NCBI RefSeq assembly: GCF_019649055.1
Contig: NW_026570449.1
Coordinates: 1 to 64,000 of the forward strand
Direction: 5' to 3'
Source: Paramacrobiotus metropolitanus
Lineage: Eukaryota > Tardigrada > Eutardigrada > Parachela > Macrobiotidae
Length of the DNA stretch: 64,000 nt
Shown piece after piece: positions 50,401 to 62,008 of this stretch (position 1 is the stretch's first letter; every line of letters begins with the position of its first letter). Both the position numbers and the translations under genes were made by a program. Under the pieces are notes generated by a model. The model saw only the letters and a program-made list of their open reading frames with translations, did no database searches and was not told where the DNA came from.

Positions 50401-52722
50401 CGCAAACTTTATCCAGAACCAGATCCCGTATTACCAGGATCTGGTTTTGGATGAAATCTCCTGTTATAGCAGTATCTGGTTCATGAGAGATACCAACCAA
50501 AGCTTCAAAAGATTAAGAAACATTTGGGAAGGTTTTTGATACCAAAAACGTTGTCGCGCATGATGTCTGAATAATGTTATTGCCATTTTGAATTAATCAG
50601 TTCTGGTCAATCGCCAAGCGATCCGCTGGGTGCTCGAAATCTGTATCCGTTTCTGCTCGCTGCACGATCGCACGAAATCATGCCTTCGGATCGGGCGTAA
50701 TCAAACAATATAAAAGTCTCAGTATTCTGCTGGCAATAGCTAAATTCAGTTTACCATGATCGGCCGAATGCGATTGCCATACGCAATGATGATGACCACT
50801 AAAAACATTATAATTTAGAATTATAACATCAGGACAAAGAAATACTTTTTAACTTACATTATATCGGAAACTATTTTGTTTCTTGTTTCTCAGTTACAAT
50901 TTTTTTAAGACTGGCTATGGACAAACTACTGAGCATTAAAAGCACTGAGCACCTTCTCAGTACTGAAAGAACCTTCTGAGCACTGAAAGAATAATACAAT
51001 ACAATACATATCTATATATCTAACAATTAAATGTGCTATAATTCGCATGTTCATATAATCGTCGAGCGCGTGTTCGCGGATCTCTTCTAGATCTGCATGC
51101 CTTTTTTATACAGTAACCATTGTAGCTGAGACCTGCAGTTTGGTTTACAAACCTCTGGCAATGGATCTAATCTCTTCCAGATAGTGTTTTACGTTGTCCT
51201 TATCACTGGCGTTCACATAGAAACGACTGGCACTAACGTTATACGTCAGACGAAGTGTATCGAATAATGCCGTGCACATCGGCACATAAATAGCTAAAAT
51301 ATCGTTGGCATCGTCGCATAAAATTCCCACAGTGCTATAGCCATAGGTATTCAATAATTTGTAAAAGAACTGGTTGAGATCTTCCTGAATGTAGGGAGAA
51401 AGCCTTGTCAGCGTAGGGTAACGCTTTTTGTTTGAAACCGCTGTATCTCCGGCAATCCTAGAAGGATTGATGCAGTTAAAGTTGGTTGCACAATTGTGAT
51501 ACACTTGGCTGTAATACAGCAATACCATAAGCCAGCTTAAACTTACGTGATTAGCATTTGTTTATTCCACGCTGCAAAAGAACACGCTCATTAGTTCAGA
51601 AAAACTTTGTGCTTTTTCTGCTTTCCAATAATATTGCACAGGATCCAAAATTTTCCCGTTTCTTAAGCACAGCATACGAATTTTAAGTGTTATATTTGCA
51701 TACCAGTCTGCTAATGACAGATGCGGCTCATGAGATTACGCCGCGGTTGTCTAATTTACTGAAGAGCACCCGCAATTCAACAACCTAATCACCTTTATAC
51801 TTCTTTAAATTAGGAAATTACTTTAAATTAGAGAAACGGATTAAATCATTTAGTCATAAATTATGCGAATAGACAGTAGGTGAACTCCTTTGAAACTGTT
51901 CTTAAATTTATGTATGCGTTCAGTATGCCAAATTTTTCGTTGCCTATGCGATGTGCTATAACGAAAAAATGTGAGATTTGTAATCGACTAGATATCCATT
52001 TCGTTACTTCCGGTCACTTGTATAAATCGGCTTACTTCAATTTTCTGTTTTCAACAAATAGAACGGGAAAAAATCGGGAAAGCATCTCTGTAAAATTATA
52101 AGTCATAAAAAAACAATTGCACGAAAAAATGCAAATGTAAAAAAATAAATTAAAAGTGTAAAAAGTATGTTAAAAATAATTAAAAATATTGTCATCCCTA
52201 AACTGTCAAGTTTGAGCCTTTTTCTGTATAACGTCGGGTTGTAATACATTTGCGATGCATAAATTACTATATATTTGTTTACTTTTTGGCTTACCTCTAG
52301 CTAAATGGCCAACAGATGCTGCTGCTGTTGGACACCCTGCAAAAAACAACTTATCAAAAAATAAATGTTCGAAAATAACTATGTTGTACATTACCTGGAC
52401 CAAACATTCCCATAACTGGATTTCCTTGGGCTTCCCGATAATAATAGCGAGTAGCCCAGAAAGTTGCCTTCTGATCCATCATGTCGCAAGTGGTCACATT
52501 TTTATCATATATCGGCACCTTGGTTACGTTGATAACCGAACTGTACCGTCGCATCTCTTCCTCTCCTTTATCAAGCAACGCACCGGCAATGCTTAAACTC
52601 GTTGTTGTCTTATTTCCCCATAGAATGAATTCTACCAGGGCCACGTCCACTGTGGCTGCTGCGTAGCTGATTACAAGCAAAACGGAAAGAAGAACGACAG
52701 ATGACCTTTGCGTTGGTTCCAT
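44440..52722 (-). CDS. Receptor guanylyl cyclase: sensor cassette 1 plus shared signalling body
   Basis: Single-pass receptor that makes cGMP from GTP. Twenty-seven exons give 1,081 residues. Cassette 1: 52395-52722, 52295-52336, 51547-51571, 51153-51457. Shared body: 50755-50798, 50108-50146, 49860-49946, 49533-49670, 49349-49399, 48992-49165, 48624-48777, 48461-48545, 48268-48379, 48030-48185, 47795-47971, 47413-47641, 46970-47068, 46284-46599, 46088-46162, 45699-45775, 45553-45593, 45459-45485, 45183-45379, 45053-45102, 44888-44979, 44610-44632, 44440-44542. Signal peptide [20 protein letters not shown]; ligand-binding domain; membrane helix (~466-489); pseudokinase with [15 protein letters not shown] (catalytic Asp lost) and DYG; dimerisation coiled coil; cyclase with [18 protein letters not shown] (guanine-selecting Glu), RYCLFGDTVN (Cys) and LRGEVEIK. 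Exons of 23, 25 and 27 bases occur. The 45053 exon uses a GC donor. Confidence 0.95.
50201..50695. mobile_element. Foldback MITE-like element in an intron of the guanylyl cyclase body
   Basis: Two inverted arms of about 200 bases (50201-50400 and 50496-50695) are near-identical in the outer 170 bases. The ends are CCCGATCCGAAGGCATGATT and its complement. A CGT triplet flanks both ends (50198-50200 and 50696-50698), a possible 3-bp target duplication. It has no coding capacity and carries internal smaller palindromes around CCAGAACCAGATC. It sits in the 608-base intron between the first and second exons of the shared body, on no exon boundary. The long arms fit a non-autonomous DNA transposon; the superfamily is not assignable by eye. 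Confidence 0.85.
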
Positions 52723-53682
52723 TTTGAATGGAACTACTTAACCGATTTGATAGAAGGCTGGGTCTTCGGCTGTAAGCTTAAGATTCTCAGCAGCAGCTGT
52801 AGCGATCATGAAGATTCAGCATCATATTTGTGCAGGTGCTTGATTATCTATTGACTGCTCGTATGCAGGCAGCAAGCGGCGACCTAGCACACCAACTTGG
52901 CAATGCGCTCTGAGTTGGAGCTGAGAATTGATTTTTCCAACGCTAAGGGTGTTGTTTCTGGAAATGAACACAGCATTCGCGCACCAGTACCTGCCACGGC
53001 ACCTTGTTGGGAAAATTGTTTACGCCCTGTTTCCGCTTCCGACTATATCGTATACGGATGTAATATACGTATGTACGTATGCGATGTCGGCCTCACAAGC
53101 CAGGTTCAGGTGCAACTCGAAACCGTTGATGTTGGCCATCGGAATATTGGTAATAACGGTATCCGTGAACGCGCCGATCGCAGTATACAAATTACCCATT
53201 GCTTAAAAGGGCTAATACTTAAAAGGGCATGACCATGATCAGATGTAAGGTATGCCGATAAAAATCAATACTCGTATTCCTTACAACCCTTATTACACAA
53301 ACTGTACATATCAAATTTTAAGCTACGGTTGCTCACTATAAGCAGCTAGCCTAAACCTTATCCCAACAAATGCTACCGTGAGAATTTAAACCGATACCAC
53401 AAGAACCGCGCTGGAAAAATACGGTACACTGGGAGTGGGAAGTACAGCTTTAAAGAGTACCTCTGTGTTATCCTGTGCGAAATCGGTATGCAGTATGCCG
53501 ATTCCCCACAGGATAACAGAGTCCTGTGCGGTAAGTTATCCTTTTATTACTGATCGATTACACATATTTTCAGTACACGATTACATCCACAATTACACGA
53601 TTATATCCACAGTATTTTCAGAGAGGAATTGTCTTATAGCTAGACCCATTCCACAGTTTGTCTAAAAGCAATTAAAGTTTAC
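52723..53682. promoter_or_regulatory. Gap between cassettes 1 and 2: putative promoter region of cassette 1
   Basis: This 960-base stretch lies between the start codon of cassette 1 and the last exon of cassette 2. No membrane, pseudokinase or cyclase exon is in it; it is far too short for the roughly 2.5 kb of coding needed. It contains the long imperfect hairpin at 53461-53521. If cassette 1 has its own transcription start, the promoter should be here; no clear core element can be named. Confidence 0.45.
53461..53521. repeat. Long imperfect hairpin between sensor cassettes
   Basis: CTCTGTGTTATCCTGTG on the left matches, as a reverse complement with a 2-base bulge and few mismatches, the right side ending ACAGGATAACAGAG. 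Pairing continues inwards through AATCGGTATG / CATGCCGATT-like bases almost to the centre, giving a stem of about 30 pairs. It may be a small foldback insertion, a structured RNA element or a dyad regulatory site. Confidence 0.75.
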
Positions 53683-54937
53683 CTCGGGCTTGTGAGCGAA
53701 CTTCCTCTAAGTAGCGGTTGGTACTAGCGAGATCGCTGCCGTTAACGTAGTATCGGTTAGCGCTGATGTTGTGTCTCAGCCGCAGATCATCGAAAATTCC
53801 CGTACACATCGGTACGTAAATATACAGCTGTGCGTCATTTGCGTCATCACACAGCACTCCGACAGTCGTAAATTTGAAAGCCTTTAAGATTTCCACAACA
53901 AATTTTGTCAGATCCTCTTGTATATACGGCGATAATCTCGTTAATGTTGGGTAACGTGTTTCTGTGGAACATTAGTTTTTTTACCAAACGGTACAAAAAA
54001 CACAGCAATGAGTGGGTACCCTTACTGGCAGAAACTGCAGCGTCACCAGCTACTCTAAATAACAAAACAGCAGAACATTAAACCATGGAACAGTTCGTTT
54101 TGAAAACAGCACAAAATACCCTTCAGGTCAACTTCAAATATTCAGAAAAAAATATATAAAAATTGAACGAACTTACGCTATAAGCATCTGCTTATTCCAT
54201 GCTACAAGCAAAACAGGTTTGACACATGCCAGATGACCTTTCTTATATGTAAGTATGTACAATGACCGATATTCTGTACCTCGAGCCAAATGACCCACAG
54301 ATGCGGCAGCGGTCGGACATCCTAAGCAATTTACAAATCGTCTGAGACTGTAACATAAGCAGTAACCTTCATCCGCACGATTAACAATCTGCTGCTGTGA
54401 CTCTTACTTTTTTAAGCCAAATTTTCTAGTTTAATTAATACTTTAAATACAATATATATTAGTTCCCAAAAATTTTGAAATGACCTCCGCTTCTTTTCAG
54501 CGCTTAATCTTTTCATTCGTACCTGGTCCAAATAAACCCATTACTGGATTGCCCACAGCTTGCCTGTAGAAATACCGAGTAGCCCAAAATGTGGCTTTTT
54601 GGTCCATCATCTCACAGGTTGTCACGTTAGGATCCGAAATGCGCACTTTAGAAAAATTCATAGCATTCCCATACTTTGAAGAGATTTCTCTTACACCAAA
54701 CTCAAAGATTGCCCCCGAAAATGCATCGCTAGTGGTAGTTCGATTTCCCACCAACACAAATTCCACAATAGCCACGTCAAAACCGTTTGCAAAGGGAGAA
54801 ATATATGCAAAGGTCACGAACACAAATATCACAGTTGCATATGCCTTAGCCATTCTTTGCATATGTGGCATAGCTGTAAAGCCAGCTAGCCACACTTTTA
54901 GCATACAGGAATTACCAGCTTGTAGATATTGTTGCAC
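53683..54937 (-). CDS. Guanylyl cyclase sensor cassette 2 (alternative N-terminal half)
   Basis: Encodes a signal peptide and the first half of a receptor guanylyl cyclase ligand-binding domain, closely similar to cassette 1. Exons 54523-54937, 54280-54321, 54177-54201, 54026-54054, 53683-53961. Shared landmarks: [61 protein letters not shown]. The last exon ends CGA-G before a GTAAAC donor: phase 1, the same as cassette 1 and compatible with the shared body acceptor at 50798. It has one extra intron (53962-54025) that splits what is one exon in cassettes 1 and 3. The first Met of the frame is at 54937; the Met at 54853, before a hydrophobic run (AYATVIFVFVTFAY), is the better signal-peptide start. 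There is no body of its own downstream. It is either an alternative first part of the 44440-50798 body or a partial duplicate. Confidence 0.85.
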
Positions 54938-55749
54938 GAAGCTTCCGAAGCACGTTCACTGCATAAGTCTTTTTGTGGCACTTGAAATGCATTTTCTGAC
55001 AACGCGCTCCCTTTAAATATGCCCGGCTAGTTCTGGGCCTCCTCACCTGCTGGATATCGTATTGTTTGCTGATCAACAGCAGCAGTTTTTAAAACAGGAT
55101 ACCAGCAGGAAACAGACTTTACTTGTCCATACATATCAGCTAACACTGTTTACCTTTGCTGCAGATGTGTAATCTTGCGAGTGATTTGCCATAGGCTCAC
55201 GATAGCATTTGTAGAATACATTACTGCAGTTCTCAAATGTTTTTTAAGTAACTGTCTACTTAATTGGGATAATTATGTGAATGCGATTTTTCTTTTCTTT
55301 TTTGCTGCATCGCCTGACGGTGTGGGTTTTACCGGTATCGGTGTCAACAAGCTGGCAGGAACATGAAATTATTTTCATAGAATTACTCGTATGTTATTGC
55401 TGTACGATCGATCGTATTCCATAGATCTGTGCAGCGCAGACTTTGTCTTAAAACTTAAGTAGTAAAGTTTGGTTTAGTAATATTAAAGTTTATACCTGTT
55501 TGTACTCTGGATATGACCTAGTTAATATGTATGTACACATTACCTACGAAACGTTAACACAACTGTGAATGAAACTTGCTATAAAACGTTTGTGAAGAGG
55601 AAAGCGTTTCGTTGCTCGGAGCGAATACACGAATTAGTAATTACAGCAATCAGCCATTCAGGAGAACTGTGCAATCATGGCGGACCACGCTAGAACATTT
55701 TCTGATGTTGTGATAATTTGCTAAGTAAGGGAACGAATTAGTTTCTCAC
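54938..55749. promoter_or_regulatory. Gap between cassettes 2 and 3: putative promoter region of cassette 2
   Basis: About 810 bases without any guanylyl cyclase body exon. If cassette 2 is independently transcribed, its promoter is here. I see no clear core promoter motif or repeat. Confidence 0.4.
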
Positions 55750-57248
55750 CTCGACTGTTGCGTTGGATTTCCTTGAGTTTATCATCCAGATCGGCCGCGC
55801 TGAAGTTAGCCTGTGGGTTGAATGCCGTCCGCCAGGCATTCACGTTTTTTAGGCGCAATGTATCAAACATATACCGGCAACTAATGTAGTAAGATGGGAA
55901 GACGCCACTTTCCAGAGAATCATCACATAGACAACTGACATTTGTCCAGTGAAAATATTTCAGGATAACCAACATCAAATCAACAGCTTGGTGGTTCTGG
56001 TATGGCGAAAGTCGGATCAGTGTCGGGAATCGTTTTTTGTCTTGAAGTCCAAGAGCGGTGTCTATTCCCAAACTGTTATTTCCATCGAAAACAAATCGTG
56101 AGGTGGAACATGAATAAATTCAACTCGATTACTCTGTAATCCAACTTACTTTGTAAAAAAAGGCACGTTCCAGGCTGCAATCAGCAATATAATTAAAGTC
56201 TGTTAGTTTGAAACATCTACTGTACAAAAAGTTTCGTTTCCTCATCCGCACATGTACGAGTACTACACTGAAGCGTGCAGTAAGCTAGCTAGTAGCAGAT
56301 ACCTCTTGCTAAATGACCCAAACTGGCAACGGCTCCTCCACAACCTAAAAAGATAGTACTAATAAGTCCTGGTTACAACTGTTGGAATTTTACCACAGAT
56401 TTACAAATGCTTGCATGCTTATTTATATGAAATTGATTCTGTCGTTAACAAACCCATATACTGCTGGGCAAAGAACGTAAGCGACTACTACGAGTAGCTA
56501 ATTACAGTCCAAACAATATTGTCGGCGTTGCACCTCGTAAGCGGCTCGTTTTTTTATCTATATGGGGGATACAGGTACAAACCACCAACTATACAGACTA
56601 TCTTGGCCGTTAAAAATTAATGTGCACAATGAACAAGAAGACAGTTATTCACAATTCACAGGCAATAAGGCTGTAGGAGCTACCCTGACGCAGTTGTTAT
56701 GCACTGCCATACTTTACGGCACTTGGGTTTGACCATTTCCGGTCCGAATCGAAATCCTCAAAGGTGAATACGGAAGTACATTAACGTTTTCCTACTGTTT
56801 TTGCTTAAAAACACATAATGCCTCAAAATTTTGGTAATGATAACAAAATTTTTCTACCTGGTCCAAGAAACACCAACGTGGAGCCTTTTCCTCCTTGCTC
56901 GTAAAAGAATTTCGATGCAAAAAAGGGACCTCGCGCCTCCAAATTGGAACATGATGTTCCAGGTGTCTCGCCACCGGGTATGGAAATAGCGTGTGAAAAG
57001 TTCCCGAATTCGCCGTATGTGGTTTGGAGAGCATCCACTCCATAATCCATAACCGCCGCGGAAGACCTGAACCCGAATTCCGTTGTAGATCCATTATTGA
57101 TAACCGTTAATAAGACGATGTTCAGTGATGTGGCATTTTTCCCGGCAATGTGGTTACCGCAGTACAACAACACAGCCGAAACGAAAATAGCCCGCCTTAA
57201 TTTTGCATCTTTCTGTGAGTGTAAGTTCCATTGGGGCAATAAGCACAT
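55750..57248 (-). CDS. Guanylyl cyclase sensor cassette 3 (diverged alternative N-terminal half)
   Basis: The most diverged of the three sensor cassettes. Exons 56858-57248, 56303-56344, 56150-56174, 55750-56072. The sizes of the second and third exons (42 and 25 bases) and all junction phases equal those of cassettes 1 and 2. Landmarks: signal-like RRAIFVSAVLLYCG, FLGPG at the first junction, CGGAVASLGHLAR, AWNVPFFT, KKRFPTLIRLSPYQ, SCLCDDS. It ends CGA-G before a strong GTGAGA donor, phase 1. The [12 protein letters not shown] block of cassettes 1 and 2 is replaced by NLEARGPFFASKF, so ligand or dimer contacts should differ. Open frames and intact splice sites argue against a long-dead pseudogene. 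Confidence 0.83.
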
Positions 57249-59771
57249 TGCCGGAATTTGTATCCAGACCGTTCTGTAATTATTAGCAGTTAAACAACCG
57301 ATACTGCAACAAGTTTAAACCGATGTATGATAGTTTTGACACTGGCTGAGCTAATTAATGATACAGCGTTCAATCCGAAAAACTTGAACATTTCCAGGGA
57401 AATCGCAGAATTTCAAACTACTGCACCATTCCAGTCCATGTGTAGCGACATACAAAAAGCGTTTTCATTCTGTTTAATTATTACATTGCATATAGTTTCA
57501 ACTAATTGTAAAAATTAAATAATATAATTAATTCAGTTTTTAAATTTAAAACAAAAATGTTAATCGCACTAAACGCTGTAGCAGCCGTTTTACCAATTAC
57601 TTACTTATCGAAATCAAGTACCGAAATTGTTCTCTACGGTCTTGTACCTTTTCGAAATGTACTGACGTACGAAGTCAATGCGAGGGCACATTCATGGTTC
57701 CATCATCATCTGGGTGCCTGCAATATATTTCTTCTCTGTTTTCTGTAAAAAGAGCTAACCAAAAAACTAAGAGCTAGTCGATAGTATGGATCTAAAGGGA
57801 AACATACCGAGCATTTGCCGGCCTGGCGCGTTGCCTGTGGTTCAAATGTCGAACGATCATTTTGTGAATTTATCCTGTACTATTATGTACACACACTAGG
57901 AATATTTTTGCGTGTGCGGTTAGCAAACAAAGTAGCACAATTATCGTATACCATGGAATATCGCATAGGAATATATTGCAAAACAACCGGTCACAACAGA
58001 GCCTGGAATATATTTGGTTTTGCGTACCAAGAGGCATCTTATAGTTAAACGCACACGATACGATGCCTTACTGCGGTCACGCAAGCTCATAATAATCAAT
58101 ACAGATATTTTCCAATCACTTGGAACTCTCGCGCATCGGATACAATTTACCTGTCGGCTTCGCCTAGCTAATGCCATTGCAAACAAGCACTTCATTCTTT
58201 CGTCGTGTTGAATTTGCATTTTTTATGTCCTGGGGTTTTTGCATAATTGGAAAATAAGTATGTTCCTTCTTATGACCACGTCATTGTACAATGAACATGT
58301 GCACGTTTAATTGAAGTGTAGACAGGAATACTGCAAGCTGAGTCTTTTTAAATGTCGACCTTGACCATTCCATTTCATCTTCTCCACGCAAGGAACTACA
58401 GTGGAACATATTTGTCTTAATACCCGTAATCGTGTAGAAATATTGTACTCTATCTATCTGACTATCTGTACATTTTAATACATTTTTAATTCATTTTATT
58501 ACATTTTTAGGAGAATGGCGGCGTGACTAGAATAAATACAGCCATTACACGAGCACGCGCCTGCAGTTTTTGTTCCCATTTGATAAAATTAAGTACGTAC
58601 TTCTAGCGCATGATGACTATTATCATTTTTGTGATATTTTGTATTGGCAATCTTGTTTTATTGCGAACTCGCATCTGCGCGTTGGTTAATCCGCTATCGC
58701 AATGGTCAAGTTCAAGCATTATAGAACATATAAAGTACGTGCAAGAATTCATTAAAACCTATCAAATTTTTATCCAAAGTGCGATTTTGTCCCCCAATCA
58801 GACTGGAATCTATTGGCTTCAATCTTTAGATGGAACGCCGCAATTTCTGGCCAGCATAATTTCGATTAGATGTGAAAGAATGCGTCTGTTATTATGTCCT
58901 ACTCTGTCTGCCACACAAGACTGACCACAGCACACTGTCAGTATGCCCAGTTGTCCACACTGAGACGCTTGGGCTAAATTGAGGGGATGTATCATTTGCG
59001 CCCGTCTCTCAGCTTCGTATTCCGTGTGGTTGGTTTATGAACTTTGGGCTTGTGGAAGAGAAAGGGAAGCCAGCCAAATAGAGCTGTCAAATATACCCGT
59101 GATTATTATGTGGATGAGCATTCGCTGACCAGAAAATTTTTATTTCGGCAAGCAGCAAGCTACATCTTTTTGATTCGTTTTAAATCCAGCTATCCATCGC
59201 AACTATACCGTTCCTCTTCGGGTCAGCGCGTCCGAATTAACCTTGTACAAGGTAGGCAGAACTTTAACATTAGAACGAAACTATTTTCACTGCAAGATTG
59301 AGTGTATATCTTGTATATAAAATTTTTTAAAGAATACTATCGAAACTTAGCTCAGTCAATGTTGTTAGTGCTTAACTTAATCGAGTGATATTAATGTCAA
59401 ATTGATGTTTTCTATGGTATAATTCAATGATTATCTGATTTGGGAAGGTAGCTGACATCTTAGAACGCTCCAAATGATCTTTACGCATCATGACGCCGCC
59501 GCCATTTTGTGACACTATAAAATTCTAAACGATCAAAGCGGTGTAATTTTGCCGGTAATTCAAGGCTTTTGTTCAAGAATTGTGCTGCTTTATAGCGGTT
59601 TATTTTTCGTAAAATCGTTTTAGTGCAGCAAACCAGAAAATATAAAGAATAAGAATTAATAGATTTGAATATCTCGACACTCGTGGATCTTCTCAGTATA
59701 GGCCTACACGCAATATTTGATAGTATTCGTATGTAAAAATCACTGAAATTGCGATAATTTGCAGCGCAACA
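57249..59771. other. Divergent intergenic region between guanylyl cyclase cassette 3 and caveolin
   Basis: The two neighbours are transcribed away from each other, so promoters of both should be here. I looked for a fourth cassette on the minus strand (GHLAR-type exon, 25-base exon) and found none. An unassigned 104-codon plus frame (58610-58924) with a hydrophobic start matches no family I know. Confidence 0.45.
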
Positions 59772-62008
59772 ATGGACAGTAAAGCTGATCAGCCACTATT
59801 AGAGCCCACTCAGCGCCATCCCAGCTACATCCACGCCGAGACGAAGGAATTCTATGAAAAGGATCCGAAAACCGTGGAGCACATTGAACATATTGAGCTG
59901 CATGATGCCGAAACACCGCTGACCACTGCTGACGGAGCACAAGGGGAAACGCTCCAGGTTACGACCACCGAAACCACCACCGACATCAGAACCGGTAAAA
60001 CCAAGAACAAGACCGGCAAGCATGCGGCACAGCATACACCGCTGACCATCGGCCTGAATGTGCTGGATCGGGATGAAAAGAATATTAATGGCCAAGTCCA
60101 TGTGAGTACTGCTATTAGCTGTAATAAACGTGGCTTTCTCATAATCGACATTGGCATGCATATAAGCGTGAGTCGGCGTGACTATATGCTCGCACTTGTA
60201 ATGCGGTACACCGCTTTTCCCATTACTTCAACAACAAAAGATAAGTAGAAACTGCAAAGAATCGCTTAGTGAAAACCCTTTTAAATTTACGGCTGCATAA
60301 TAATATTTCGTGAAATGTTTGTCTGAAAAATTTTTAACCCAATGCTTTGTATATTTCATACCATATGCAGGCATTAGGCAGCAAAATAGTGGAGACAAGA
60401 ACGTCACACGTTACAACTGTAACTTTTAGGGGCATAAAAAATTTGTTACCAATTGTGTATGTTTATTTATTTGGGGTTCTTGCATTTTCCAAACCGGAAA
60501 ATTTCTAGCAAAATTTTAACAAACAAGAATTCGTAAAACGGCCAATGACATTAGATTTTATTTGTACCCGAGGGTTGTGAATCAATGTGCTTAAGTGGTA
60601 ACCTGGCCTTGTCAGCAGATTTATTCCGATAGTCAACTGTCCAAGACTCCAAGACCAGCGTAAACATAAGCACATAAATTACTACATTTTGTAATATTAT
60701 TCTATTTGGTTGTGATCTTTTGGGGCTGAATGTTCTAAACTGACCATGCACATGAATCCATTAGTGCAACATCTGGCGTACGTTTCTAAATTCAGACGAT
60801 ACTAATCCAGCATATAAACAGATGGATATGTATTGTACATATCCATCTGTATGTGCAATGCGTATCGATGTATTGCACATAATGCACATTAATCTTATTA
60901 ATGTAACATGTATCGGGTAACTTTCAAAATTCTGAATAGACTAGACTGATATGTCGCCAAAGTATATTTATCTCGAAAACATGAAAAATCCTGAAGCGAT
61001 TTGCCCACCATGAAGACGTTATCTTAATACACAAATTCGTGAAAACTTTGAAACCACACAAGTTACACATGACCTTTATCGTCTTCTGCCACCTGACAAA
61101 ATTTCATTCACGGTCTTCGCTTGACTGATCGCTGGTCCATTGAAACGGTCTTACAGTTTATTTTGGTTAACTGTTACCGATTCGGTTTGGTAATCTGGTC
61201 GATCGATTGCTAATTGTTAAAAATCGTCGGTCGGGGTTTCGTTGATAATAATTGCAAAGCATTAAGTGACTTTATTAACTATATGGGTTTTCCAGATTAT
61301 GTTCGATGATGTTCTCGCTGAGCCGGATGGGACGCACGGCTTCGAGCCAGTATGGCGTGGAACATTCGTCATGTTCCACTGGACCAAGCTCTGGATGTAC
61401 CGGCTGCTTGTGGCTATTTTCGCGCTACCGCTGGCATTCGTTTGGGGTGCGTAAATGTGAACATTTGAACGTGCAGTCCAGTGTGTAAAATAAATAGCGA
61501 TCCAGAAATTTTGTCATTGAATAGCGATCCAGAAATTTTATCATTGGTAAATCAGACTCAGATCGTGTGGTGTTGCGTTTTGGTAACGTGGAGTGGGTTT
61601 TTCGTGACCTTTTACGATATTTTTCAGGTCTGTTGTTCGCGTTGGTTATTGCCATCAACAACTATTTCTGCACACCATTCTTCAAATTGTTCTCCATTGT
61701 TTTCTTCTGGATTGGACGTGTAAGTATTCGGCTTAGCATAAAGAAAGTGCTGTAGCTTTTATTTGGTAATGTAACTAATGTTTATGTTGTAGATCTGGGG
61801 CACAGTTTTCCGGGAGGTCTTCTACCCTGTCTTCGATTCGTTCGGACGCTGCTTTTCTGGCATTCGGGTCGCTTATGGCGGCAATACGAAAACCTTCGAT
61901 GGACCATTCCGCGAAGCAGTGAACAACGTGGGAACCAACACGACGTGCGGAAAACAGCCCACAACTGGTCCATACGGAGCTGGCAGCAATGCCCCAACTT
62001 GGGCCTAA
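59772..62008 (+). CDS. Caveolin with long N-terminal extension
   Basis: Membrane scaffolding protein of caveolae-like domains; a hairpin-inserted protein with both ends in the cytosol. Exons 59772-60101, 61296-61446, 61628-61719, 61793-62008; 262 residues. Caveolin signatures: FDDVLAEPDGTHGF (family FEDVIAEP), then the scaffolding/intramembrane part (TKLWMYRLLVAIFALPLAFV) and LLFALVIAINNYFCTPFFKL. Exon 4 (IWGTVFREVFYPVFDSFGRC) is the C-terminal membrane-attachment region. The first 110 residues, all of exon 1, are charged and Thr-rich (TTTETTTD) and are longer than in vertebrate caveolins of about 150-180 residues. The C-terminus adds about 40 Gly/Thr/Asn-rich residues. Start: the first ATG of the frame, preceded by CAACA. 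Confidence 0.93.
60819..60849. repeat. Perfect 14-bp hairpin with 3-base loop in caveolin intron 1
   Basis: CAGATGGATATGTA, loop TTG, then the exact complement (60836-60849). Directly after it a second, weaker inverted pair (TGTGCAAT ... ATTGCACA) follows. Both lie within the 1.2-kb first intron. No transcript or transposon signature is visible. Confidence 0.8.
61491..61547 (+). repeat. Short direct repeat in a caveolin intron
   Basis: AATAGCGATCCAGAAATTTT followed by G/A-TCATTG occurs twice in tandem, with one base difference. The unit is about 28 bp, inside the 181-base second intron. It is probably a small slip duplication. Confidence 0.85.

Noticed and set aside
53683-57248. Two further complete guanylyl cyclase genes
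   Set aside because: No membrane helix, pseudokinase or cyclase exons lie between the cassettes; gaps are under 1 kb.
58610-58924. 104-codon plus frame upstream of caveolin
   Set aside because: Hydrophobic start only; no family features, and not joinable to caveolin exon 1.
57249-59771. A fourth guanylyl cyclase sensor cassette
   Set aside because: I scanned the minus strand for the [13 protein letters not shown]-type exon, the 25-base AWN exon and the RYPTL exon and found none.
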